DNA from: Roseiarcus sp963835215
GTDB taxonomy: Bacteria; Pseudomonadota; Alphaproteobacteria; Rhizobiales; Beijerinckiaceae
Length of the DNA: 64,000 bases
Direction: 5' to 3'
Assembly (NCBI GenBank): GCA_963835215.1
Contig: CAWIES010000002.1
Span: forward strand, 992,001 to 1,056,000
The notes below the pieces were generated by a model that searched no databases, was not told the origin of the DNA, and saw only the letters and a list, made by a program, of their open reading frames with translations. How positions within the stretch are numbered: the stretch's first letter is position 1; each line of letters opens with the position of its first letter. Shown one piece after another: positions 8,297 to 16,421 of this stretch. The translations under genes were made by a program, and so were the position numbers.

Positions 8297-8749
8297 ATGG
8301 GCGCCGTTCGCGTTCAACGCGAAGATTTCGACATCGCAGCCGAGGCGCGCGCGCTGACCGGCGGGCGCAGCGACGTCGGCGCGCTGGCGAGCTTCGTTGG
8401 CCTGTGCCGCGACGAGGGCGGGCGCTTGAGCGCGCTCGAGATCGAGCATTATCCCGGCATGGCGGAACGCGAGATCGCGGCGGTGGTCGCGGAAGCGCAG
8501 GCGCGCTGGCCGCTGCTCGGCGTTTGCGTCATCCACCGCTATGGCGAGATTTCGCCGGGCGAGCAGATCGTCTATGTCGGCGTCGCCGCCGCTCATCGCG
8601 CCGAGGCCTTCGCGGCGGCTGAAATGCTGATGGACTATCTCAAGACCCGCGCGCCGTTCTGGAAACGCGCGCCGCGCGCCGACGGCGCGCCGGAGGCCTG
8701 GGTCGAGGTCAAGGCGAGCGACGACAGGCCAGGCCGCGCGGTGGCGTAA
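8297..8749 (+). CDS. moaE: Molybdopterin synthase catalytic subunit
   Basis: MoaE transfers sulfur from MoaD to precursor Z, forming molybdopterin. The 150-residue protein has GALASFVGLCRDE near residue 30, RYGEISPGEQIVYVGVAAAHR near residue 82, and the C-terminal KTRAPFWKRA segment with the catalytic Lys. It is the last gene of the pgsA-moaDE operon and converges with metZ, whose corrected end lies at 8764. Confidence 0.95.
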   Translation: MGAVRVQREDFDIAAEARALTGGRSDVGALASFVGLCRDEGGRLSALEIEHYPGMAEREIAAVVAEAQARWPLLGVCVIHRYGEISPGEQIVYVGVAAAHRAEAFAAAEMLMDYLKTRAPFWKRAPRADGAPEAWVEVKASDDRPGRAVA

Positions 8750-8763
8750 GCCCTGAGCCCGCG

Positions 8764-9989
8764 CTACTCGGCGGCGCGAGGCGCGGCGGCGAGTTTCCCA
8801 GCGCCTGGTCGAGATCCTCGATCAAATCGTCGACGTCTTCGAGCCCGACCGAGAGGCGCAGCAGGCCAGGGCCGATGCCGAGCGTCGCGCGTTGCTCGGG
8901 CTTCAGCCGCTGGTGGGTGGTCGTCTCGGGATGGGTGATCAGGCTTTTGGCGTCGCCGAGATTGTTGGAGATGCCGATGATCGACAAGGCGTCGGCGACC
9001 GCAAAGGCCGCGCGCTTGCCGCCCGCGACCTCGAAGGCGACCAACGTGCCGCCGCCCGACATCTGCTTGGCGGCGATCGCGCGTTGGGGATGGTCGGCGC
9101 GGCCGGGATAGATGACTCGGGCGACGCGCGGATCGGCGGCCAGGGCGTCGGCGATACGCGCCGCCGAGCGATCCTGCTGGGCGACGCGCACCGGCAGCGT
9201 CTCCAGCGCCTTGAGCATCACCCAGGCGTTGAACGGCGACAGGCACGGGCCGGTCTGGCGCAGGAAATTGTGGATGTGGTCGGCGATGAATTGCTCGGAC
9301 GCAAGAATGATCCCGCCGAGCGTGCGACCCTGACCGTCGATGTGCTTGGTCGCCGAATAAACGACGCAATCGGCGCCGAGCGCGAGCGGATGCTGTAGCA
9401 TCGGCGAAGCGAAGGCGTTGTCGACCACCAGCGTCGCGCCCGCCTTGTGCATGATGTCGGCGACGGCGGCGATGTCGACCAGCTCGAGCGTCGGATTGGT
9501 CGGGCTTTCGAGAAAGGCTGTCTTGGTGTTGGGGCGGATCGCATTTGCCCAGGCCGCGAGGTCGGCGCCGTCGACGAGCGTCGAGGCGACGCCAAAGCGC
9601 GGCAGCAGCTCTTCGATCACGTAAAGACACGAGCCGAACAGCGCGCGCGAGGCGACGATATGGTCGCCCGCCTTGAGCTGACCCATCAACGCGGCGGTCA
9701 CCGCCGCCATTCCGCTGGCGGTCGCGCGCGCGGCGCCGGCGCCTTCGAGCAGCGCCATGCGCTGTTCGAACATGTTCACCGTCGGATTGGCGAAGCGCGA
9801 ATAGATGAAGCCGGGCGCATCGCCCTTGAAGCGCGCTTCCGCCTCCGCCGAGCTGTCGTAGAGATAGCCCTGAGTGAGGAACAACGCCTCGGAGGTTTCG
9901 GCGAATTGCGAGCGCAGCGAACCGCCGTGCACCAGGCGCGTTGCCGGGCGCAGCGTGCGCGGATCGCGGGTCTTGCGAGGGCTCGTCAT
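8764..9989 (-). CDS. metZ: O-succinylhomoserine sulfhydrylase (C-terminus frameshifted as assembled)
   Basis: PLP enzyme of the Cys/Met metabolism family that makes homocysteine from O-succinylhomoserine and sulfide. Seen: TRLVHGG at the start, the substrate-binding YSRFANPTVNMFE, the PLP-lysine motif SATKHIDGQGR, and the C-terminal RLSVGLEDVDDLIEDL. In the main frame the protein runs on to 8709, into moaE on the other strand. Supplying one base in the GGGAAA run at about 8793-8800 ends it as KLAAAPRAAE at 8764, giving 408 residues, so a one-base deletion is likely. Start 9989 is chosen from the family N-terminus with AGGAG upstream. A SAM-II riboswitch lies in its leader. Confidence 0.92.
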
Positions 9990-10058
9990 AGGCGCTCCTT
10001 TGGCGACCGCTGGCGGCGGCCGCTGCGGGCTTTGGATAGGGGCGCTGTTGAGAACGAG

Positions 10059-10119
10059 CCCCGATCTTTTAGCCCTTTGTTTAACGTGGCGGCAAGCCGA
10101 CCGGCTCAAATGACCACGG
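10059..10119 (-). promoter_or_regulatory. SAM-II riboswitch in the metZ leader
   Basis: On the minus strand the leader reads CGTGGTCATTTGAGCC, then GGTCGGCTTGC, CCACGTTAAACAAAGG and GCTAAAAGATCGGGG. The CGTGG/CCACG pairing forms helix P1. The ATTTGAGCCGG loop, the TTAAACAAA linker and the GCTAAA element match the SAM-II (metA-type) consensus known from alphaproteobacterial methionine genes. The 3' end is about 70 bases before the metZ ATG. SAM binding to the pseudoknot should reduce metZ expression. Recognition is from memory of the consensus; a covariance-model scan would settle it. Confidence 0.85.
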
Positions 10120-10238
10120 AATAAGCCTCACTTAGCGCCCGCCGCCGCTTGGCGTCAAGATCGCGAGGCGCTAACAACGCTTGCCGCATCTGGCGAGGTC
10201 CTGCGGACCGGTCGGACGCGCCGCGCTTCGAGGCGAAT

Positions 10239-11444
10239 ATGACCCAGGCGACCCGTCCGCCGTTGACGCATTTTGAGGAAGCGAACGAAGCGGGCGCCGC
10301 GGAAGCCGCTTTCTTCAACGCGCCGTTCGGCTTGTTTGGCCGACGCAAGATCAAGGCGATGGCGGGGCGCAAGCTGATCCGCTGCGCCGCCGCGCTCGAA
10401 GATGGGCAATTCCAGCCCGCGAGCCTCGATCTCCGGCTCGGCAAGGAGGCTTACCGCGTGCGCGCGAGCTTCTTGCCCGGCCGCGAACGCTCGGTGAAGG
10501 AGCATCTCGACAGCCTCGGCGCCGAACGGGTGTCGCTCGCCGGCGATGGCGCGGTGCTGGAGCAAGGCATCGTCTATGTCGCGCGGCTGACCGAAAGCCT
10601 CGCGCTGCTGCCGAGCATTTCGGGCGCCGCCAATCCCAAGAGCTCGACTGGCCGGCTCGACATTTTCACCCGCCTGATCGTCGATCGCGCCGAGGCCTTC
10701 GACGAAGCGCCGCTCGGCTATCACGGCGAGCTGTGGATCGAAATCTCGCCGCGCAGTTTCAGCGTGCGCGTGCATGAGGGCTCGCGGCTCAATCAGATTC
10801 GCTTTCGCAGTCGCAACTCGCAGCAGATGGACAAGCATAATTTCAGCCTTGCCGACGAGGCGCTGCGCGAGCGTCATCGCGCGAGCCCGCTGGTCGATGG
10901 CGAATTGACGGCGCGCGAGGGCGTGCTGCTGCGCGTCGATCTCGATGGCGGCGGCGCGCGCCATGTCGGCTATCGCGCGATCAAGAATTCGAGCGTCATC
11001 GACGTCAACAAGGTCGCCGGCTATGCGGCCGAGGATTTCTGGGAGACGATCGCGGCGCGCACCGACAAGCGGCTGATCCTCGACCCAGAAGAATTCTATA
11101 TCCTCGCCTCGCGCGAGAAGGTGCAGATTCCCTCGGATCTCGCCGCCGAAATGGCGCCGATCGACCCGGCGATCGGCGAGTTCCGCGTCCACTACGCCGG
11201 CTTCTTCGATCCAGGCTTCGGCCAGGGCCCCGAGGGGCGTCCCTCGGCGCGCGCCGTGCTGGAAGTGCGCAGCCGCGACGTGCCGTTCCTGCTCGAGGAC
11301 GGCCAGCCGGTCGGACGCCTGGTCTACGAGGCGCTCGGCGATGCGCCCGAGCCCGAAGAGCTCTACGGCGCCGACGCGACGTCGAACTATCAAGGCCAGG
11401 GCCTGAAGCTCTCGAAGCATTTCCGCGATTTCGGCGCCGGGTGA
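10239..11444 (+). CDS. dcd: 2'-deoxycytidine 5'-triphosphate deaminase, long alphaproteobacterial form
   Basis: Deaminates dCTP to dUTP to supply thymidylate synthesis. The protein is 401 residues, about twice the length of enterobacterial Dcd (about 190). It carries dUTPase-fold motifs in both halves: LDLRLGKEAYRVRA and NPKSSTGRLDIF in the first, then SRLNQIRFR and later RAVLEVRSRDVPFLLEDGQP in the second. The long form is known from Rhizobiales. The start at 10239 was preferred over 10149 because the family begins near MTQATRPPLT and the upstream part has no motif. It is divergent from metZ. Confidence 0.9.
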   Translation: MTQATRPPLTHFEEANEAGAAEAAFFNAPFGLFGRRKIKAMAGRKLIRCAAALEDGQFQPASLDLRLGKEAYRVRASFLPGRERSVKEHLDSLGAERVSLAGDGAVLEQGIVYVARLTESLALLPSISGAANPKSSTGRLDIFTRLIVDRAEAFDEAPLGYHGELWIEISPRSFSVRVHEGSRLNQIRFRSRNSQQMDKHNFSLADEALRERHRASPLVDGELTAREGVLLRVDLDGGGARHVGYRAIKNSSVIDVNKVAGYAAEDFWETIAARTDKRLILDPEEFYILASREKVQIPSDLAAEMAPIDPAIGEFRVHYAGFFDPGFGQGPEGRPSARAVLEVRSRDVPFLLEDGQPVGRLVYEALGDAPEPEELYGADATSNYQGQGLKLSKHFRDFGAG

Positions 11445-11527
11445 AGGCCCACCCGACGACCTTCCGCCAATTCCATCGCGCAAGGAGGCGTCCTATTTCG
11501 TCATCGAACTTTTTTGGGAACTGAAAG

Positions 11528-12484
11528 ATGGACGAGCGCGCCGAACGCCTGCTCCGCTGCCCTCGTTGTCATTCGGCATTGACGCGCGGCACGGTTTGGC
11601 TTTGCGAAAATTCGACCTGCGAATATTCCCGAAGCGGTTTTCCAACGCTGGCCGGCGCCCCAATTCTCATCGACTTCGCCGACAGCATTTTCGATCGGGC
11701 CGGCCTGACCCAATCGGTGGATCCTTCGCAGGTGGAACGGTCGACGTCGATTTTCCGCAGGCTGAGGGAATGGGCGAGCGGGCGCAATGATGCGGCGGCG
11801 GGCAACTGCGAGACATTCGTCGAACGGTGCCGGACTTTCGCAGAGCCCACGGTGCTCGTGATTGGCGGGGGGGCGCGTGGCAGCGGGACCGAGGCGCTTT
11901 ACGCCGCCCGCGACATCTGCGTCGTCGGGACGGATGTTTACAAATCGCCGAACGTCCAGATCCTAGTGGACGGGCATCGGCTGCCCTTCGCCGACCAAAG
12001 CTTTCATGGGGTGTGGATTCAGGCGGTGCTCGAACACGTCTTGGAGCCGCAACGCGTGGTCGAGGAAATCCACCGCGTGCTCGTCAAGGATGGGCTGGTA
12101 TACGCGGAAACGCCGTTCATGCAGCCGGTGCATGAGCGCGCCTATGACTTCACCCGCTTCACCCGCAGCGGACACCGCTGGCTCTTCCGAAGATTTACGC
12201 AGCTGAGCTCGGGCACCATCGGCGGTCCCGGCGCGAGTTTGGCGTGGTCGTTGCGCTATATGGCGCGCGGGCTGTTTCGCAACGACAAGGTTGCGTCGCT
12301 GTTCACCCTCGCCTTCTTCTGGCTGCAGTATCTCGACAGATTCGTCGACGAAAGGCATCGGGCCGACGCCGCGACGGGCAACTTCTTTCTCGGGACGAAG
12401 GCGGAGGAGGACATCAAACCGCGCAGCATGATCGCTTATTTTCCGGGCGTTCGCGCTCCTGAACGCCGCGGCGAGAGCAAGTGA
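11528..12484 (+). CDS. Class I SAM-dependent methyltransferase with N-terminal Trm112-like zinc ribbon
   Basis: A 318-residue protein. Residues 10-50 look like a Trm112-type zinc ribbon (CPRCHSA, then CENSTCEYS, then GFPTLAGAPILIDF). A Rossmann methyltransferase core follows: VLVIGGGARGSG near residue 110, an acidic TDVYKSP, LPFADQSFHGVWIQAVLEHV near residue 150, and the EIHRVLVKDGLVYAETPFMQP strand. This Methyltransf_11 pattern is found in polysaccharide and lipid modification clusters, but no such genes surround it here. The substrate is unknown. It appears to be monocistronic. Confidence 0.8.
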   Translation: MDERAERLLRCPRCHSALTRGTVWLCENSTCEYSRSGFPTLAGAPILIDFADSIFDRAGLTQSVDPSQVERSTSIFRRLREWASGRNDAAAGNCETFVERCRTFAEPTVLVIGGGARGSGTEALYAARDICVVGTDVYKSPNVQILVDGHRLPFADQSFHGVWIQAVLEHVLEPQRVVEEIHRVLVKDGLVYAETPFMQPVHERAYDFTRFTRSGHRWLFRRFTQLSSGTIGGPGASLAWSLRYMARGLFRNDKVASLFTLAFFWLQYLDRFVDERHRADAATGNFFLGTKAEEDIKPRSMIAYFPGVRAPERRGESK

Positions 12485-12564
12485 CGGTCGCCTGAAGTCG
12501 CCTCGGGCGCACGCCCCGGCTATTGAAGCCTCGGGGCGGCTCGCTTAAGCTCGTTTCCGGCCCT

Positions 12565-12638
12565 GCGGGCGTAGTTCAATGGTAGAACGGAAGCTTCCCA
12601 AGCTTCATACGAGGGTTCGATTCCCTTCGCCCGCTCCA
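12565..12638 (+). tRNA. tRNA-Gly (anticodon CCC)
   Basis: A 74-base tRNA with acceptor stem GCGGGCG pairing with CGCCCGC, D arm GTTCAATGGTAGAAC, anticodon arm with loop TTCCCAA (anticodon CCC), T arm GAGGGTTCGATTCCCTT, and an encoded 3' CCA. It reads GGG codons. No integrase or att-like duplication was seen beside it. Confidence 0.97.
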
Positions 12639-12686
12639 ACTTTCCTCGAAGCGCCAATTTGGGCTCGTCTGATCAGGGGGGTCTCG

Positions 12687-12992
12687 TTAGGAACGCCACT
12701 CGGCGGCGGGCGGCAGATCGCCGTTGACATCGACGCTGGCCGCGCCGCTGCCCACACTCAGCTTCTTCTCGGTGAAGCGCAGGTTGAAAACGCGCCCGTC
12801 GTCGGTCTGCAATTGCACGCCATTGCGGCCGAACACCTTCTTCAGCGTTTCGTGCGAGGCGCTGATTTCGCCAGCGCTCGTCACATAGCCGGGCTTGGCG
12901 AGAAAACCGTCGAGGTCGTAGTCGGCACGCGCGATTTCCATATCGCCATAGGTGAGAACGCCAGCGCCGTGAAGTCTGCCGAGATATTGCAT
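12687..12992 (-). CDS. Conserved hypothetical protein, 101 residues
   Basis: I do not recognise a named family. From the ATG at 12992 the protein starts MQYLGRLHGAGVLTYGDMEI and ends DVNGDLPPAAEWRS. It has no signal peptide or membrane segment and looks like a small beta-rich cytoplasmic protein. The start was set at 12992 rather than 13121 because the csp terminator hairpin occupies the upstream extension. Codon use is like that of its neighbours, supporting a real gene. Confidence 0.7.
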   Translation of the reverse strand: MQYLGRLHGAGVLTYGDMEIARADYDLDGFLAKPGYVTSAGEISASHETLKKVFGRNGVQLQTDDGRVFNLRFTEKKLSVGSGAASVDVNGDLPPAAEWRS

Positions 12993-13043
12993 GGAACCTG
13001 TCCGTTGGAGACCAGCCGGCGCGAACGCCGCGACGGCTTTGCG

Positions 13044-13082
13044 AAAATAAAAGGCCCCGCCGCCTTTTAGAGGCGCGGGGCC
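13044..13082 (-). terminator. Intrinsic terminator of the cold-shock gene
   Basis: On the minus strand, GGCCCCGCGCCT pairs with AGGCGGCGGGGCC (one bulged base) around a short TAAAA loop. TTTTATTTT follows directly. The hairpin lies about 135 bp downstream of the csp stop codon and upstream of the next minus-strand start at 12992. It is the clearest rho-independent terminator in the window. Confidence 0.85.
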
Positions 13083-13218
13083 AGAGGGCGCGCGGCCCTT
13101 CGCGAGGAAGGGGCGCCGCATCGATCGTCTCGAGCCGTCAGTTCATCCGTGCTCGACCCGGTCGACCAATGCCGCGTCTTTCGTCTTTGTCGACGTCCAC
13201 GCGCCCCGGAGCCTGAAG

Positions 13219-13431
13219 TTAGCTCAGGATCTTGAGGCCCTCGGCCGCCATCTTGCCGCTCTTGCGGTCGGCGACGAGCTCGAAGCTCACCTTCTGACCT
13301 TCTTGCAAGTCGTTGATGCCGGCGCGTTCCAGGGCGCTGATGTGGACGAAGGCGTCAGTGCCGCCGCCGTCCGGCGCAATGAAACCGAAGCCTTTTTGAG
13401 CGTTAAACCATTTCACGGTTCCCGTAGCCAT
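13219..13431 (-). CDS. Cold-shock protein, CspA family
   Basis: A 70-residue nucleic-acid-binding OB-fold protein. It has MATGTVKWFNAQKGFGFIAP and DAFVHISALERAG, containing both RNA-binding motifs (KGFGFI and VFVHF-like). It acts as an RNA chaperone. The ATG at 13431 is preceded by GGAGGC. The long region upstream, to 13749, leaves room for a structured 5' leader as is typical of cold-shock genes. A strong terminator follows it. Confidence 0.95.
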   Translation of the reverse strand: MATGTVKWFNAQKGFGFIAPDGGGTDAFVHISALERAGINDLQEGQKVSFELVADRKSGKMAAEGLKILS

Positions 13432-13749
13432 GGGAGCCTCCTTCATAGACAAGTGCCGCTTGCGCGCGAGCGCGCCGTCGAAATCGCGTTTTTCTGGAAA
13501 GAAGATTGCGAGCTTGGCGCGACGAAAGTCGGCGCAAGGCCGAGTCATCTGGCCGTCTATCGACGCAACCTATATAGGCGAATAGCCGCCCGTTGGCAAG
13601 GAATGACTACAAAATCCTCCTAAGGCGCCGTTTTTTCAGGGTAACTATATTTCGCCACACTGAGCCTTGCGCCTCGCTTCCGCGCCGTTCGAAACCGATA
13701 GACGAGAGCTTGGGCGCGGCTCGCGCCCAGAAGGCCGCCGGAGTCGCCC
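13432..13749. other. 318-bp divergent control region of csp and the transglutaminase gene
   Basis: No gene is supported here. It should contain the csp leader on the minus strand and the promoter of the transglutaminase gene on the plus strand. The patch around 13600-13660 is richer in A and T than its surroundings, as expected for promoters. No operator was recognised. Confidence 0.45.
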
Positions 13750-14619
13750 GTGATCACGCTGACCATTCGCCACACGACGACCTATCGTTACCACCGGCCG
13801 GTCAGCCTCGGGCCACACCTTTTGATGCTCAGCCCGCGCGAGAGCCGCGACATTCGCCTGATTTCGAGCTCCGTGGCGGTGACGCCGACCGCGTCGATGA
13901 GTTTTGCCCAGGATGTCTTCGGCAACGCAGTCGCGACCGCCGTCTTTTCCGAGCCGACCGACCGGCTGAAGGTCGAGAGCGTCGTCGAGCTCAGCCACTT
14001 TGCCGCGCCTTGGCCGGTTTTCGCCGTCGCGGGCAGCGCCATTTCCTTTCCCTTCGTCTATTCCGCGGACGAATGGATCGATCTTGGCGCGCTGACGACC
14101 CCTCAATACATTGACGCTGGGGATCGTCTGCGGACTTGGGCGCGCGGCTTCGTGCGCTCGGTTCCGACCGACACGCTGTCTCTGCTCAAGGATCTCAGCG
14201 CGGGCGTCTCAGCGTGGGTGTCCTACCAGAGCCGGGAGGAGCAGGGCACGCAGACGCCGATCGAGACCCTGGACCGCCGCTGGGGATCGTGCCGCGACTT
14301 CGCGGTGCTGTTCGTCGAGGCCGCGCGCATCCTCGGTTTTGGCGCGCGCATCGTCTCGGGCTATCTCTTCAATCCCGACCAGAACCTGGTCGGCTCGTCC
14401 GGCCCCGGCTCGACCCATGCCTGGGGCGAGATCTACGTGCCCGGCGCCGGCTGGATCGCCTTCGATCCGACCAACCGCAGCGTCGGCGGGGCCAGCCTGA
14501 TCCCGGTCGCCGTCGCGCGCACCATTTCGCAGGCGACGCCGATCGTCGGCAGTTTCGTCGGCATGAGCGACGCCTTCTGGGACATGACCGCCGAGGTCAG
14601 CGTCACCGCGGCGCCATGA
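13750..14619 (+). CDS. Transglutaminase-like cysteine peptidase family protein
   Basis: A 289-residue protein with the N-terminal bacterial transglutaminase beta domain (ITLTIRHTTTYRYHRPVSLGPH) and a C-terminal transglutaminase-like core. The catalytic triad is visible: Cys in WGSCRDFA (near residue 180), His in THAWGEIYVP and Asp in AFDPTNRS. Proteins of this type occur widely in Proteobacteria and probably act as peptidases or amidases. The start is GTG at 13750. There is no signal peptide, so it is cytoplasmic. It converges with zur. Confidence 0.9.
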   Translation: MITLTIRHTTTYRYHRPVSLGPHLLMLSPRESRDIRLISSSVAVTPTASMSFAQDVFGNAVATAVFSEPTDRLKVESVVELSHFAAPWPVFAVAGSAISFPFVYSADEWIDLGALTTPQYIDAGDRLRTWARGFVRSVPTDTLSLLKDLSAGVSAWVSYQSREEQGTQTPIETLDRRWGSCRDFAVLFVEAARILGFGARIVSGYLFNPDQNLVGSSGPGSTHAWGEIYVPGAGWIAFDPTNRSVGGASLIPVAVARTISQATPIVGSFVGMSDAFWDMTAEVSVTAAP

Positions 14620-14693
14620 GGGCGCGCGCTGTGGATAACGTCGGGGATAAGTTCGTGCATAACTGCGGGGACAACGCGGGTCTGCGAGCGATG

Positions 14694-15191
14694 TCAGGCT
14701 TCGCCCGCGAGCGCTGCGCATGACTGGCACAGGCCCTGCAATTCGAGCATTTGCCGATGCAGCGAGAAGCCGGCGCGCGCCGCCGTGTCTTTGAGGAATT
14801 CGTCGAGCGCGGAATCCTCGATCTCGTCGCTGCGGCCGCATTTCTCGCACAGCAGCAGCACGCCGTAATGGACGTGGCCGACGTGCTCGCAGCGGGCGAA
14901 GACGTTCCGGCTCTCGACCTTGTGGAGAAAGCCGTTCTCCTGAAAGAATTCCAAGGTCCGATAGACGGTCGGGGGCGCAATCGGCTTGCCCTCCGCCTTG
15001 GACAGTCGGTCGATGATCGCGTAGGCGCCGAGCGGGCCTGCGCTCTCGCCGAGAATCGACAGCACCCGGCGGCGCAGCGGCGTCAATTGCAAGCCCTGGC
15101 GCGCGCAGACCTCTTCGACTTGCGCTGGCCACCGCGCTTGACCGCGTTTGGCCGCTAGGGGCCGGCCGCGCTTGGTTGCTGTCGCTTTCAT
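14694..15191 (-). CDS. zur: Zinc uptake regulator, Fur family
   Basis: A 165-residue metal-dependent repressor. The winged helix is LTPLRRRVLSILGESAGPLGAYAIIDRL, then PPTVYRTLEFFQENGFLHKVES. The zinc-site region has EHVGHVHYGVLLLCEKCGR, and a second CxxC (CQSC) is at the C-terminus. The ATG at 15191 was chosen; an ATG at 15278 would place the start inside the likely Zur operator. It is divergent from a zinc-type ABC binding protein, which supports Zur over Fur, Mur or PerR. Confidence 0.9.
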   Translation of the reverse strand: MKATATKRGRPLAAKRGQARWPAQVEEVCARQGLQLTPLRRRVLSILGESAGPLGAYAIIDRLSKAEGKPIAPPTVYRTLEFFQENGFLHKVESRNVFARCEHVGHVHYGVLLLCEKCGRSDEIEDSALDEFLKDTAARAGFSLHRQMLELQGLCQSCAALAGEA

Positions 15192-15271
15192 TTCGCTCGG
15201 CCCTTTCGCGTCGAGTCTACCACGCGCGCCCGCGGGGGAGGCAACGGCGCTTTCCGACGGGCTTGTCAAAT

Positions 15272-15292
15272 GCACCATTATAACATAACACT
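15272..15292. promoter_or_regulatory. Candidate Zur operator between zur and the zinc-binding protein gene
   Basis: The segment around ATTATAACATAAC (15277-15289) matches the right half of the alphaproteobacterial Zur box, which is centred on TTATAA with ATGTTATAACAT symmetry. Its left half is imperfect. It is an AT-rich island in very GC-rich DNA, placed centrally between the two divergent genes. Zinc-loaded Zur would repress both. Inferred from position and partial consensus. Confidence 0.6.
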
Positions 15293-15342
15293 CATTCGTC
15301 GCGCCGCAATGGCGCCTCGCCTCAACCGGGAGTTCGAATTCG

Positions 15343-16230
15343 ATGTCCAGCAAGGCTTTGGTCCTGGCCGCGGTGTCTATCGCCGCTCTATCTCTTGCGG
15401 CTGTCGGCGCGCCGGCGCTTGCCGATCCCGTCAAGGTGGTTGCGGCGGAGAATTTCTATGGCGATCTCGCCAGCCAGATCGGCGGCGCGAACGTCGCGGT
15501 GACCAGCATTCTAACCAATCCTGACGAGGACCCGCATCTGTTCGAAGCGAGTGTCGCCACCGCCAAGGCGCTCGCCGACGCGAAGGTCGTCATCTTCAAT
15601 GGCGTCGACTACGACCCGTGGATGGAGACGCTGCTGAAGGCGAACAAAGCGCCGGGACGCAAGGAGATCGTCGTCGGTCAGCTCGTCGGACGACACGCGG
15701 GCGACAATCCGCATCTTTGGTACGACCCCGCCTACGTCAAAGCGGCCGCAACCGCGCTCACCGCCGCGCTCACCGCGGCCGATCCGGCCAACAAGGCGGA
15801 TTACGAAAAGGGCGAGGCCGCCTTCGTCGAATCGCTGAAGCCGCTCGACGACAAGATCGCCGATTTGAAGCAGCGCTTCGCCGGCCAGCCGGTGACCGCT
15901 TCCGAGCCGGTCTTCGGCTATCAGGCCGGCCTCATCGGCCTCAAGGTCCACAATGAGAAGTTCGCCTTGGCGATCATGAACAACGCCGAGCCGTCGACTT
16001 CGCAAGTCGCCGGCTTCGAGAAGGACCTCAAGGGCCATCTGGTTAAAGTGATGCTGTTCAACGCGCAGGCGAGCGAGCCGGCGGTGCAGCGGCTGGTCGA
16101 TCTCGCCAAGGCCAATTCGATTCCGGTCGTCGGCGTCTCCGAGACCGAGCCGCCGGGCGCGACCTATCAGAGCTGGATGCTCGGACAACTCGACGCGCTC
16201 GACAAGGCGCTGTCCGGCCAGACCAACTGA
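15343..16230 (+). CDS. Zinc/manganese-type ABC transporter substrate-binding protein (ZnuA-like)
   Basis: A 295-residue periplasmic metal-binding lipocalin-free cluster A-I binding protein. The signal peptide is residues 1-27, with the cleavage region APALADPVK. The metal-site His and acidic residues are likely in EDPHLFEAS (near residue 65) and DNPHLWYDPAYV (near residue 125). It lacks the long His-rich loop of many ZnuA proteins. It is divergent from zur and follows the Zur-type site. No ZnuB permease or ZnuC ATPase is adjacent, so its membrane partners must be encoded elsewhere. Confidence 0.85.
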   Translation: MSSKALVLAAVSIAALSLAAVGAPALADPVKVVAAENFYGDLASQIGGANVAVTSILTNPDEDPHLFEASVATAKALADAKVVIFNGVDYDPWMETLLKANKAPGRKEIVVGQLVGRHAGDNPHLWYDPAYVKAAATALTAALTAADPANKADYEKGEAAFVESLKPLDDKIADLKQRFAGQPVTASEPVFGYQAGLIGLKVHNEKFALAIMNNAEPSTSQVAGFEKDLKGHLVKVMLFNAQASEPAVQRLVDLAKANSIPVVGVSETEPPGATYQSWMLGQLDALDKALSGQTN

Positions 16231-16421
16231 GCGCGCCGGGCCTGACCCGCCGCACGTTCCCACGTCCGCCAGAGTGACGCGCGGCGGCTGCGTTCGTTTG
16301 AACGCCGCCCGCCGGGCGTTCTCGTCAATCCATTGACTACAAAATCGATAGGATGTATGGATTAATTAGCGCATCACGTGCGGGTATTGCGCCGTCGCAC
16401 GCGAAAAATGGGGAATTGCCG

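Noticed and set aside
12565..12638. Genomic island at tRNA-Gly
   Set aside because: No integrase, direct repeat or composition change beside the tRNA.
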